A program made the position numbers and the translations under genes. Shown here piece after piece: positions 38,877 through 47,039 of a DNA stretch of 64,000 nt. Below the pieces are notes generated by a model that had not been told where the DNA came from, made no database searches, and saw only the letters and a list, made by a program, of their open reading frames with translations. The stretch is from Herbiconiux aconitum. GTDB taxonomy: Bacteria; Actinomycetota; Actinomycetes; Actinomycetales; Microbacteriaceae. Numbering within the stretch: position 1 is the first letter of the stretch; every line of letters begins with the position of its first letter. Location: NCBI RefSeq assembly GCF_024979235.1, contig NZ_JANLCM010000001.1, positions 1,674,001 through 1,738,000 of the forward strand. Reading direction: 5' to 3'.

Positions 38877-39395
38877 ATGACAACCCAGAAGACGCTCGTC
38901 ACCGTGCGGCGGGCGCGCACCAGTGACGTTCCCCGCATCCAAGAGCTGGTGGAGCCCCTGGTGCAGCGACGAATCCTTCTGGGAAAAGACGCGGTGGTCT
39001 TCTACGAAGCCGTGCAGGAGTTCCGTGTGGCCGAGGATTCGAACGGCGACCTGGTCGGTTGTGGCGCCCTCCACGTGTTCTGGGAAGACCTCGGTGAGGT
39101 GCGCACGTTGGCGGTGCACGACGACTGGCTCGGCCAGGGAATCGGGCGCGCCCTCGTGCAGAGGATCGAGTCGGATGCTCTCGAGCTCGGCCTCTCGAGG
39201 TTGTTCTGCCTGACCTTCGAGGTGCCGTTCTTCGAACACAACGGGTACACCGCCTCGCCCCTCTCCCTGGTGGCCCCCGAGGTGTACGCCGAGCTCGTGC
39301 GGTCGCCCGACGAAGGTGTCGCCGAATTCCTCGACCTCGCCCGCGTCAAGCCCAACACCCTCGGCAACACGCGCATGCTGAAGCACCTGCGGTGA
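38877..39395 (+). CDS. argA: Amino-acid N-acetyltransferase (short N-acetylglutamate synthase type)
   Basis: A 172-residue GNAT enzyme. The acetyl-CoA loop is VHDDWLGQGIGRALVQRI; VRRARTSDVPRIQELVEPLV begins the fold and FCLTFEVPFFEHNGYT closes it. Its length and sequence style match the stand-alone actinobacterial ArgA (about 170 residues) that makes N-acetylglutamate for arginine synthesis. ATG 38877 is set by the -10 box six bases upstream. It overlaps the next gene by four bases. Confidence 0.85.
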   Translation: MTTQKTLVTVRRARTSDVPRIQELVEPLVQRRILLGKDAVVFYEAVQEFRVAEDSNGDLVGCGALHVFWEDLGEVRTLAVHDDWLGQGIGRALVQRIESDALELGLSRLFCLTFEVPFFEHNGYTASPLSLVAPEVYAELVRSPDEGVAEFLDLARVKPNTLGNTRMLKHLR

Positions 39396-39688
39396 GCGGA
39401 TCGCGCTCGGGCGAATCGCCCCTGGAGAAGAAGAGCTTCAACGAGCGCTTACGGGCGCGTTATTTCGGACGGCGCCGCCCCGATCCGGAGCACGCGGATG
39501 CGCCGGTCGGCTACGACGGACCGGCCGAGTCGGTGCTTCCGAAGTCGAACCAGATGGGATTCTTCGGCCGGGTGCAGCGCCCGGGCGGATTCGACACCCC
39601 GCCCGAGGAGCCGGTCGAGCTCGAGGGTCCGCTCCCGTGGGAACTCGGCGGCGAGGCGCCGGATTCCCCCGACTCTCCGGCGAAGTAG
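39392..39688 (+). CDS. Hypothetical protein
   Basis: A 98-residue polar protein, rich in Pro, Gly and Glu, with no hydrophobic segment. Its only recognisable stretches are KKSFNERLRARYFGRRRPDP and SNQMGFFGRVQRPGGFDTPP. GTG 39392 overlaps the argA stop, so it is translationally coupled to it. I do not recognise a family; the short conserved-looking basic patch could bind nucleic acid or a protein partner. Confidence 0.6.
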   Translation: MSGSRSGESPLEKKSFNERLRARYFGRRRPDPEHADAPVGYDGPAESVLPKSNQMGFFGRVQRPGGFDTPPEEPVELEGPLPWELGGEAPDSPDSPAK

Positions 39689-39696
39689 CTCGGCGC

Positions 39697-40002
39697 TCAG
39701 GAGGCGCAGGGAACGCAGAGGCGGGCCGCCGGCCGGGCTTCGAGGCGACCCGGAGGGATGGGGCGGCCGCAGTTCTGACAGAGACCGTATGTGCCGTCGG
39801 CAACACGGGCCAGCGCGGCATCCGCTTCGGCCAACTGGGTCTCGGACTCCAGAAGGAGGCCCCGGATGCGCGACCACTCGCTCGAGAGGGTCGGCCCCTC
39901 GGGGTCGTGTTCGTCGTCGTCGGAGGAGGATTCGCGAACGAGCCGCAGCGCCGTCATCGAATCGGTGAGGGCGGCGATCTCCTCGAGCGTGCTCGCGCGC
40001 AA
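39697..40002 (-). CDS. DksA/TraR-type zinc-finger protein
   Basis: A protein of at least 101 residues: an N-terminal coiled helical pair (SEWSRIRGLLLESETQLAEADAALARVAD) and a C-terminal C4 zinc finger (GLCQNCGRPIPPGRLEARPA, then LCVPC) as in DksA/TraR proteins that bind RNA polymerase. The annotated start is TTG 40002. The frame is open further, and a CTG at 40056 overlaps the stop of the upstream gene by two bases and would give MTTTTDDTD...; it is a plausible non-standard start. It converges with the gene at 39392. Confidence 0.72.
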   Translation of the reverse strand: MRASTLEEIAALTDSMTALRLVRESSSDDDEHDPEGPTLSSEWSRIRGLLLESETQLAEADAALARVADGTYGLCQNCGRPIPPGRLEARPAARLCVPCAS

Positions 40003-40052
40003 GCGGGTCAGCGCGGCGAGCGCGGCCGCGTCGGTGTCGTCGGTCGTCGTCG

Positions 40053-40223
40053 TCAGCCTGCCGGGGCGGGGCCGTCAGTTGCCTCAGCCTCGCCGATGTA
40101 CTGCTTGAACTCGGCTTCGACCTGCTTGTCGAAGGAATCCTGGTCCTCGTCCTCGTCGACCTCCGGGTGCTGGCCATTGTGTTCGAAAGAACCCGGCAAG
40201 AGCGGATCAATGAAATCGGTCAT
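40053..40223 (-). CDS. Small acidic hypothetical protein
   Basis: A 56-residue, strongly acidic protein (HPEVDEDEDQDSFDKQVEAE) of unknown family. ATG 40223 is the likely start. Its stop at 40053-40055 lies where the next minus-strand gene (DksA-type) may begin, so the two appear to be one operon. It diverges from the Nudix gene with 56 bp between starts. Confidence 0.55.
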   Translation of the reverse strand: MTDFIDPLLPGSFEHNGQHPEVDEDEDQDSFDKQVEAEFKQYIGEAEATDGPAPAG

Positions 40224-40279
40224 GCCATCGAGGGTACGCCGGAAACACGCCGAACACATCCGCGGGATATCATCCACAG

Positions 40280-40792
40280 ATGTCCCCTGTCTCTCCCTAC
40301 CAGGTGTGTGTGGCCTTCCTCCTGCGCGCCGGCGCGGACGGTCGCACCGAAGTGCTCCTCGGGCGCAAGAAGACCGGGCTCGGTTCGGGGAACATCGTGG
40401 GGCTCGGCGGCAAGATCGAGCCGGGAGAGACCGCCCTCGAGGCGATCGTGCGCGAGATCGAGGAGGAGTCGAGCGTGGTGGTCGACCCCGCCGATCTCCG
40501 ACAGGCCGGGTTGGTGAAGTTCGCGTTCCCGTATCGCGAGAACTGGAGCCAGGACTCGACCGTGTTCGTGGGCACGCGGCGGACCGGTGAACCCCAGGAA
40601 TCCGACGAGGTCGCCCCAGCCTGGTACCCCGTCGACGAGCTGCCGCTGGACGAGATGTGGGACGACGCGAAGTACTGGCTTCCCACCGTGCTCGCGGGCG
40701 GCCGCGTGCTCGGTGATTTCACCTTCGGTGCGGACTGCCGCACCGTAGCAGAGCACGAGCTGCACGACCCCGCGCTCCTCCAGGCAGGTTAG
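40280..40792 (+). CDS. Nudix hydrolase (8-oxo-dGTP diphosphatase-like)
   Basis: A 170-residue Nudix protein. The Nudix box is GKIEPGETALEAIVREIEEE followed by SSV, with the usual Gly near its end replaced by Ser; all catalytic Glu residues remain. The remainder (VKFAFPYRENWSQDSTVFVG, then WYPVDELPLDEMWDD) resembles MTH1/8-oxo-dGTPase-like proteins. It probably sanitises oxidised nucleotides; other substrates are possible. Confidence 0.85.
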   Translation: MSPVSPYQVCVAFLLRAGADGRTEVLLGRKKTGLGSGNIVGLGGKIEPGETALEAIVREIEEESSVVVDPADLRQAGLVKFAFPYRENWSQDSTVFVGTRRTGEPQESDEVAPAWYPVDELPLDEMWDDAKYWLPTVLAGGRVLGDFTFGADCRTVAEHELHDPALLQAG

Positions 40793-40800
40793 CGACAGGA

Positions 40801-40841
40801 AGCCCGGTCGCACGGGCGAAGGCCGTGTCGCCGGACGGGCT
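40801..40841. terminator. Hairpin between the Nudix and FdhF-type genes
   Basis: AGCCCG (40801-40806) pairs with CGGGCT (40836-40841), and the interior (GCACGG with CCGTGT) extends the stem with bulges. It lies between convergent stops and overlaps the last codon of the minus-strand gene, so it could act in both directions. No T-run is present. Confidence 0.45.
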
Positions 40842-43143
40842 ACTGCGCGGGCACGAGTGCCGGCTCGAGCCGCACCACCACCGCTTTCGAGACCGGGGTG
40901 TTGCTGCCCTCTGCGGTGCTGTCGAGTGGCACGAGAACGTTCGCTTCGGGGAAGTAGGCCGCAGCGCATCCGCGAGCCGTGGGATAGGACACCGCACGGA
41001 AATCGCGCAGCACTCGGTCGGGTTGCCCTGGCCACTCGCTGAACACGTCGACGTGCTGCCCGTCTTCGAGCCCCAGGTCGGCCAGGTCGTCGGGGTTGAC
41101 GAACACCACGTCGCGCCCCTTCTTGATGCCCCGGTAGCGGTCGTTGCGGCTGTAGATGGTGGTGTTGAACTGATCGTGCGAGCGCAACGTCTGCAGCAGC
41201 AGACGCCCGGGCGGGCACTCGATCGTCTCGAGGGTGTTGACCGTGAGCACGGCCTTGCCGACGGCCGTGGGGAAGGTGCGCGAATCGCGCGGCCCGTTGG
41301 GGAGCACGAAACCAGCCGGGCGGCGCACCTTCTCGTTGTATTCCGCGCATCCGGGAACCACGTTCGCGATGTGCTCCCGGATGACGTCGTAGTCGTTCTC
41401 GAAGCCGGCCCAGTCGACCGGGCTGTCGGGGCCGAGCGTCGCTTGCGCGAGGCGGGAGATGATGGCGACCTCCGAGAGGAGATCTGGCGCAACGGGCTCG
41501 ACCCGGCCTCGCGACGCATGCACCGCGCACACCGAGTCTTCGACGGTGACGAACTGCACGCCGCCCTGCTGCCGATCGATCTCGGTGCGACCGAGGGTCG
41601 GCAGGATGAGGGCGGCTGCTCCCGTGACCGCATGGGATCGATTGAGCTTCGTGGAGATCTGCACCGTGAGCTCGGTGCCGCGCATCGCCGCTTCGGCGGC
41701 AGCTGTGTCGGAGATGGCGCCCACGAAGTTGCCGCCGAGCGACACCCAGAGCTTGATGTCGCCCCGCTGCATCGCGCGGATTCCGTGCACCGAGTCGACA
41801 CCGTGCTTTCGGGGCGGCTCGAAGCCGAACTCGCGCTCTAGGGCATCGAGGAAGGAGTCGGGCATCTGCTCCCAGATGCCCATCGTGCGATCGCCTTGCA
41901 CGTTGCTGTGCCCTCGGATGGGCGAGGCGCCGGCGCCGGTCTTGCCGATGTTGCCGCGGAGCAGAAGCAGGTTGACGATCTCCTTGATGCCCGCCACGGC
42001 CTTCTTGTGTTGCGTGACGCCCATGGCCCAGGTGATGATGACCCGGTCGGCGCGGAGGTAGCGATCGGCCAACTCGTCGATCTCGGTGCTCGTGAGACCG
42101 GTTGCGGCCAGCACCTCTTCTTCATCGAGCTGTGCCAGGTGTACCGCGAGTTCGTCGAGCCCGACGCAGTGCTCCTTGAGGAATTCGTGGTCGAGCACGG
42201 TTCCCGGATGCGCGGCCTCGGCCTCCAGCACGCGCTTCGACACCGCCTGCAGCAGAGCCATGTCGCCGCCCAACCGGATCTGCAAGAACTGGTCGGCCAA
42301 CGCGGTGCCCTTGCCGATGAGCCCGCGCACCGTCTGCGGGTTCTTGTAGTGCTGCAGCCCCGCCTCGGGCAGCGGGTTCACCGAGACGATGGATGCGCCG
42401 GCGCGCTTGGCGTCTTCGAGCGCTGTGAGCATGCGGGGGTGATTGGTGCCGGGGTTCTGACCCATGATGATGATGAGGTCGGCCTGCTCGAAGTCGTCGT
42501 AGCTCACCGTGGACTTGCCGATGCCGATGACTTCGGAGAGCGCCGTTCCCGTGGACTCGTGGCACATGTTCGAGCAGTCGGGCAGGTTGTTCGTGCCGAA
42601 GGCGCGCACGAAGAGCTGGTAGGCGAAGGCCGCCTCGTTCGAGGCGCGACCGCTCGTGTAGAACGCGGCCTGGTCGGGGCTGTCGAGCTCGCGGAGGGCG
42701 GTGCCCGCGATGGCGAAAGCCTCCTTCCAGCTCACCGGGCGGTAATGGTCGGCTCCGGCCGCTTTGTAGACCGGCTCCGTGAGCCGGCCCTGGAGGCCGA
42801 GCCAGTACTCGGATTTGCCGGCCAGATCGTCGACGGAGTGCTCTGCCCAGAAGCTCGTCGGAACCGTGATCGGTGTGGCCTCCCAGACGACGGCCTTCGC
42901 GCCGTTCTCGCAGAATTCGAGTGTCTTGCGCGAGTCAGGATCGGGCCACGCGCAGCTCATGCAGTCGAAGCCCTCCTTCTGGTTGATCGAGGTCATGAGT
43001 GCAATGGTGCGGCGCGCACCCAGCTGCGCCAGTGCCGGGCCCATCGAGTGCACGACTCCCGGGATGCCTGCGGCCGCGTGACCGGGGTGCGTGACCTTGA
43101 TGAGCGCGTCGGTCGCGTCGACGATGGGCGGTTTGGCGCTCAT
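40840..43143 (-). CDS. FdhF/YdeP-type molybdopterin oxidoreductase
   Basis: A 767-residue molybdopterin (bis-MGD) enzyme. It begins with the FdhF/YdeP signature: FDCMSCAWPDPD and EFCENGAKA near the N-terminus, then RASNEAAFAYQLFVRAFGTNN, NMCHESTGTALSEVIG and IIIMGQNPGTNHPRM. The family binds one [4Fe-4S] cluster in some members; only a reduced Cys pattern is visible here. Substrate is unproven (formate or an acid-resistance-related substrate in relatives). The ATG overlaps the fdhD stop, consistent with dependence on FdhD for cofactor sulfuration. Confidence 0.9.
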   Translation of the reverse strand: MSAKPPIVDATDALIKVTHPGHAAAGIPGVVHSMGPALAQLGARRTIALMTSINQKEGFDCMSCAWPDPDSRKTLEFCENGAKAVVWEATPITVPTSFWAEHSVDDLAGKSEYWLGLQGRLTEPVYKAAGADHYRPVSWKEAFAIAGTALRELDSPDQAAFYTSGRASNEAAFAYQLFVRAFGTNNLPDCSNMCHESTGTALSEVIGIGKSTVSYDDFEQADLIIIMGQNPGTNHPRMLTALEDAKRAGASIVSVNPLPEAGLQHYKNPQTVRGLIGKGTALADQFLQIRLGGDMALLQAVSKRVLEAEAAHPGTVLDHEFLKEHCVGLDELAVHLAQLDEEEVLAATGLTSTEIDELADRYLRADRVIITWAMGVTQHKKAVAGIKEIVNLLLLRGNIGKTGAGASPIRGHSNVQGDRTMGIWEQMPDSFLDALEREFGFEPPRKHGVDSVHGIRAMQRGDIKLWVSLGGNFVGAISDTAAAEAAMRGTELTVQISTKLNRSHAVTGAAALILPTLGRTEIDRQQGGVQFVTVEDSVCAVHASRGRVEPVAPDLLSEVAIISRLAQATLGPDSPVDWAGFENDYDVIREHIANVVPGCAEYNEKVRRPAGFVLPNGPRDSRTFPTAVGKAVLTVNTLETIECPPGRLLLQTLRSHDQFNTTIYSRNDRYRGIKKGRDVVFVNPDDLADLGLEDGQHVDVFSEWPGQPDRVLRDFRAVSYPTARGCAAAYFPEANVLVPLDSTAEGSNTPVSKAVVVRLEPALVPAQ

Positions 43144-44057
43144 GCGCTGACCGCCCGGATGGCGTCGCCCGCGGATGCGGACGGCGAGATGAGCCCGACC
43201 TCGAGATCGCCGGGGGGCGGCGGCGCTGCTTCGGTGAGGCGGTGCGCCCCGCTGTAGACCACCATCGACTGCCCGCGGAGGAATCCGACGAGCGTCATGC
43301 CCAGGTCGGCCGCGAGCTCGACGGCGAGCGACGACGGGGCCGAGACGGCCGCGAGCAACGGGATTCCCGCCATCGACGCCTTCTGCGTGAGCTCGAAGCT
43401 CGCGCGGCCGGAGACCATGAGCACGGTGCTGCGGAGGGGAAGCAGATTCTCTTTGACAGCCCAGCCGACCACCTTGTCGACCGCGTTGTGTCGGCCCACG
43501 TCTTCGCGCAGCACGAGGAGCTCGCCGGTCTGACCGTCGAAGAGAGCAGCAGCATGCAGGCCACCGGTCTTCTCGAAGACCTCCTGGTGCGCGCGGAGCC
43601 GGTCGGGGAAGGTGGCGAGGAGTGCGGGGTCGAGAGTGAGCGCATCCGTCGCCACCTCGTAATGCGACAGTGTGCGCACGGCGTCGATGCTGGCCTTGCC
43701 GCACAGGCCGCAGGAACTCGTGGTGAAGAAGTTTCGTTCGAGGCTGGGATCGGGCGCCGGCACGCCGGGTGCGAGCGTGACGTCGAGCACGTTGTAGGTG
43801 TTGAGACCCTCGTCGGTGGCGCCGGCGCAGTATCGGGCGGCGGCGAAGTCGTCGCCATGGTGGATGACGCCCTCGGACACGAGGAAGCCGGCCGCGAGAT
43901 CGATGTCGTGACCGGGCGTGCGCATGGTGATGGCGAGCGAGCGGCCACCGACCCGGATCTCGAGTGGCTCCTCGACCGCGAGAACGTCTTCGCGGATGAC
44001 TCGTGATTCGCCGACCGTGATGCGGGTGACCCGGCGTCGAGCGGTGATTCTTCCCAT
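43140..44057 (-). CDS. fdhD: Formate dehydrogenase accessory sulfurtransferase FdhD
   Basis: A 305-residue protein that transfers sulfur to the molybdenum cofactor of FdhF-type enzymes. The conserved cysteine motif SSCGLCGKASID is present; EDVGRHNAVDKVVGWA and MVSGRASFELTQKASMAGIP are typical. The start ATG 44057 was chosen at MGRITARRRVTRI; a 36-residue upstream extension has no family support. It is the first gene of a two-gene operon with the oxidoreductase and diverges from mobA. Confidence 0.94.
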   Translation of the reverse strand: MGRITARRRVTRITVGESRVIREDVLAVEEPLEIRVGGRSLAITMRTPGHDIDLAAGFLVSEGVIHHGDDFAAARYCAGATDEGLNTYNVLDVTLAPGVPAPDPSLERNFFTTSSCGLCGKASIDAVRTLSHYEVATDALTLDPALLATFPDRLRAHQEVFEKTGGLHAAALFDGQTGELLVLREDVGRHNAVDKVVGWAVKENLLPLRSTVLMVSGRASFELTQKASMAGIPLLAAVSAPSSLAVELAADLGMTLVGFLRGQSMVVYSGAHRLTEAAPPPPGDLEVGLISPSASAGDAIRAVSA

Positions 44058-44180
44058 GGATTCAGGGTAGGCACGCGCCGTGCCGCCGGGCAATCGTTGG
44101 CGGAGATTGTGAGCAGACCGACGGTGAACAGGAATTGTGATGGAGGAGACGACCGCCCGGGGCACGTCTAATGTGGAAGC

Positions 44181-45431
44181 GTGTTGTTCGATGCGATGGT
44201 GCTGGCCGGGGGAAAATCGTCGCGTCTGGGCGGAACGCCCAAGGCGGGGCTACGGTTCCGGGGGAGTTCGTTGCTCGCGTCGACGGTGGCGAGCGCGGTG
44301 TCGCGCGGCGCGCGGCGGGTCGTGGTGGTGGGCGGGGCCGATGCGCTCGAGATGGCGGGTGCTGCGGGAGTCCCGGGCGTTCCGCAGACTGTGCCGGGCG
44401 TTCCGTTCGATTTCGGCGATCGCGCGCCCGTGATCGTGGCGCGCGAAGAGCCGCCGTTCGGAGGCCCGGCGGCCGGGATCGCGGCGGGCTTTGCGGCGCT
44501 GGATCGGTCATCCGGGGGGCAGGAGACGTCGGACTTCGTTTTGGTGCTGGCGTGCGACCTGCCCGAGATCGACGGCGGGGTGGGCGCGCTGCTGGCCGCG
44601 GCGCGGGAGCACGCGCGACTCGACCGCGTGGATGCGGTCGAGGGAGCGGACGGAATCGTGGCCGTCGACGACGAAGGGCGACAGCAGCATCTTCTCGCGA
44701 TGTATCGCACGTCGGCGCTCGCCGCGGCCGTCGACCGGCACCGTTCGGCGGGCGACCTCGACGGGCTGCCCGTTCGGCGGCTGATCGCTGGACTGAATCT
44801 CGAGCTGGCGGCGGTGCCGCGCGGATCGGCCGACGACGTCGACACCTGGGCCGACGCGGCACGGCACGGGATCGTGGAGGAAGGCAGGGCCTCCCGAACC
44901 GACCGGGGTGGTGCCGAGAAGGACCGGACGGCGGCCGACGACGAGCATCAGAGCGTCGTGTTGGCCCGATGGGTCGCGCAGCTGGCCGCGGAGCTCGGTC
45001 TCGACGGTCTCGAGGTCGAGGTCGACGAGGTGCTGGGGCTCGCGGGGGTGGCGGCGCACGCGGTGCTACGGCCGGCGGCGCCGCTGACGACGTTCGTGGT
45101 GGGATACGCCGCAGGCCTGGCGGCAGCGGGCGGGGCGGATGCTTCGGATGCGGCGACGCAGGCGGGCGAGGTCGCGCGGCGGCTGGCCGCGGAGCACGCC
45201 GCGGACGGAACAGCCGTCGCGGCCGATGACGATGGAGGCGGGCCTGCCAGCAGTGGCAGTGGCAGCGGGAGCCGCGATGGGGTCGTGGATGGCGGTGCCA
45301 CGGAGAGCGACGTCGGCGGGAGCGGGTCTGTTCGCCGCGGCGGTGGCAGCGGTGGCAGTGGTGGCAGCGAGAGCCGCGACGGGGATGCGGATCGCGGTGC
45401 CACAGGGCCTGACAGCACGCGGCGGACGTGA
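44181..45431 (+). CDS. mobA: MobA-type molybdenum cofactor guanylyltransferase fused to DUF6457
   Basis: A 416-residue fusion. Residues 1-205 form a MobA nucleotidyltransferase (MVLAGGKSSRLGGTPKAGL, then FVLVLACDLPEIDGG), which attaches GMP to the cofactor. Residues about 250-315 (VLARWVAQLAAELGLDGLEV, then LTTFVVGYAAGLAAAG) are a DUF6457 domain, usually a separate small gene next to mobA in actinobacteria. The last ~80 residues are a Gly/Ser/Asp tail in which a ~37-bp block (from 45269) recurs at 45371. The GTG start follows TCTAAT by eight bases. The gene overlaps moeA by four bases. Confidence 0.85.
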   Translation: MLFDAMVLAGGKSSRLGGTPKAGLRFRGSSLLASTVASAVSRGARRVVVVGGADALEMAGAAGVPGVPQTVPGVPFDFGDRAPVIVAREEPPFGGPAAGIAAGFAALDRSSGGQETSDFVLVLACDLPEIDGGVGALLAAAREHARLDRVDAVEGADGIVAVDDEGRQQHLLAMYRTSALAAAVDRHRSAGDLDGLPVRRLIAGLNLELAAVPRGSADDVDTWADAARHGIVEEGRASRTDRGGAEKDRTAADDEHQSVVLARWVAQLAAELGLDGLEVEVDEVLGLAGVAAHAVLRPAAPLTTFVVGYAAGLAAAGGADASDAATQAGEVARRLAAEHAADGTAVAADDDGGGPASSGSGSGSRDGVVDGGATESDVGGSGSVRRGGGSGGSGGSESRDGDADRGATGPDSTRRT

Positions 45432-46849
45432 CTCACGCGAGCGTGCTGTGGCACGACGCGCGGCGTCTGGCCTACGACGTGGGCTCGCAGCGGGAGACAG
45501 AGCGCGTAGCTCTGGGCGACGCCGTCGGGCGGGTGCTGGCCGACGACCTCGTCGCGCTGATCGCGGTGCCGCATTACGCATCGTCGGCGATGGATGGCTG
45601 GGCCGTCGCGGGACCGGGGCCGTGGCGCATCCTGACCTCCGACACAGAGCGTGGCGGCTCGCTCCGAGAGGGGCGGGGTGGCGATGACGGCGGTGGTGCA
45701 GACGACGCGCCCGCTCACGCCGAAGGCGACAGTGAGGGGCGCCGCGCGGGTGGCGGCGCCATCCTCCGCGCCGGGGAGGCTGTGCCGATCGTCACGGGGG
45801 GCGTGATCCCGCCGGGAACGCGGGGCGTGCTCCGCAGCGAGCACGGCGTGGTCGCTGCCGACCGTGGTGTGGACGCGATCCCCGATGCGGGCGCGGGTGT
45901 GGACGCGATCCCCGATGCGACCCGCAGCGCTGACGTGCGCCCAGACTCGGGCCTTCTCGGGGTGCTTCCGAGCATCGATCCGGGAGAGCCCCGCGAGGGT
46001 CTGCACGTGCGACCCGCCGGAACCGAGGCGGCCGCAGGGGAGACGGTGTTCCACGCGGGGGCCCTGCTCACGCCGGCGCACGTCGCCGTGGCAGCCGGAT
46101 GCGGGCACGACGAGATCGCGGTGGTGCGGCGTGCGCGCGTGGCACTCCTGCTCTCGGGCGACGAAGTCGTCGCACGGGGCATTCCCGGACCGGGATCGGT
46201 GCGGGACAGTTTCGGGCCGACCCTCCCGGCGCTCGTGTCGCGCCTCGGCGCCGAGGTCGTGGCTCAGCATCGCGTCGGCGACGACTTCGCCGCGACCCTC
46301 GAGCACTTCACGTCGTCTCGCCTGGGCGACGCTCTTCCCCCCGCGACGGCACGTTCGGGAGGCCAGGGCGCCGACGCCGCCCCCGACCTGATCATCACGA
46401 CCGGCGGCACCGGCGACTCCCCGTCCGATCACGTGCGACCGGCCCTTCGCGCCGCGGGCGCCGAGTTCCTCGTAGACGGCATCGCCGTGCGACCCGGAGC
46501 GCCGGCCCTGCTCGCTCGCCTCCCCGACGGTCGGCTGGTGATCGGGCTGCCCGGCAACCCGCTGGCCGCGATGCTCGCGCTGCTGACGCTCGCGCATCCG
46601 CTCCTCTCCTCGATGCAGGGGAGAGGGATGCCCGAACTCGGCCGCATCCGAATCGCCACCTCCCTGTCGGCCGGCACAGCCCCGACGTCTCTGCGGCCGT
46701 ATCGCCTCGTGGCCGGGGAGGCGCATCCGACCGCCTGGCACGGGGCAGGGATGCTGCGGGGTCTCGCCGAGGCGGACGGCGTGCTCGTGGTTCCCCGCGA
46801 AGGCGCAGCGGCGGGAGCCGAGCTCGAGGTGCTGCCGCTGCCCTGGTGA
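45428..46849 (+). CDS. moeA: Molybdopterin molybdenumtransferase MoeA
   Basis: A 473-residue enzyme inserting molybdate into adenylated molybdopterin. Family motifs are VGRVLADDLVALIAVPHYASSAMDGWA, AVPIVTGGVIPPGT, LLSGDEVVARG and TTGGTGDSPSDHVRP, then GLPGNPLAAMLALL. It is longer than usual (about 400-420) because of low-complexity stretches: GGDDGGGADDAPAHAEGDS near residue 80, and a 30-bp tandem repeat coding VDAIPDAGAG twice near residue 150. It is translationally coupled to mobA. Confidence 0.92.
   Translation: MTHASVLWHDARRLAYDVGSQRETERVALGDAVGRVLADDLVALIAVPHYASSAMDGWAVAGPGPWRILTSDTERGGSLREGRGGDDGGGADDAPAHAEGDSEGRRAGGGAILRAGEAVPIVTGGVIPPGTRGVLRSEHGVVAADRGVDAIPDAGAGVDAIPDATRSADVRPDSGLLGVLPSIDPGEPREGLHVRPAGTEAAAGETVFHAGALLTPAHVAVAAGCGHDEIAVVRRARVALLLSGDEVVARGIPGPGSVRDSFGPTLPALVSRLGAEVVAQHRVGDDFAATLEHFTSSRLGDALPPATARSGGQGADAAPDLIITTGGTGDSPSDHVRPALRAAGAEFLVDGIAVRPGAPALLARLPDGRLVIGLPGNPLAAMLALLTLAHPLLSSMQGRGMPELGRIRIATSLSAGTAPTSLRPYRLVAGEAHPTAWHGAGMLRGLAEADGVLVVPREGAAAGAELEVLPLPW
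45866..45919 (+). repeat. 30-bp tandem duplication inside moeA
   Basis: A 24-bp block (45866-45889) recurs exactly at 45896-45919, giving a 30-bp period that keeps the frame and duplicates the peptide GVDAIPDA. It lies in the variable loop region of MoeA. Confidence 0.85.
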
Positions 46850-47039
46850 GTCGCGCCGCCGCGCACCGGGGTCGGTCGACGGGCGAGGCGGGTGCGGCCT
46901 CCCGAAGATGTGGTGGCCTCCGGAACGTTGCGGGCGGCCGCGGGCCCGCCCGCCCTGGCGCCTCGCAGGCGGGGGAGCGATACTGGGGGCGAGGGCCGTG
47001 CCGAGCGCACCCCACGATCGACGACGATTGGCGGAGCAC

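Noticed and set aside
45866-45919. CRISPR-like repeat.
   Set aside because: Only two units with a six-base gap, in frame in moeA; it is a tandem duplication.
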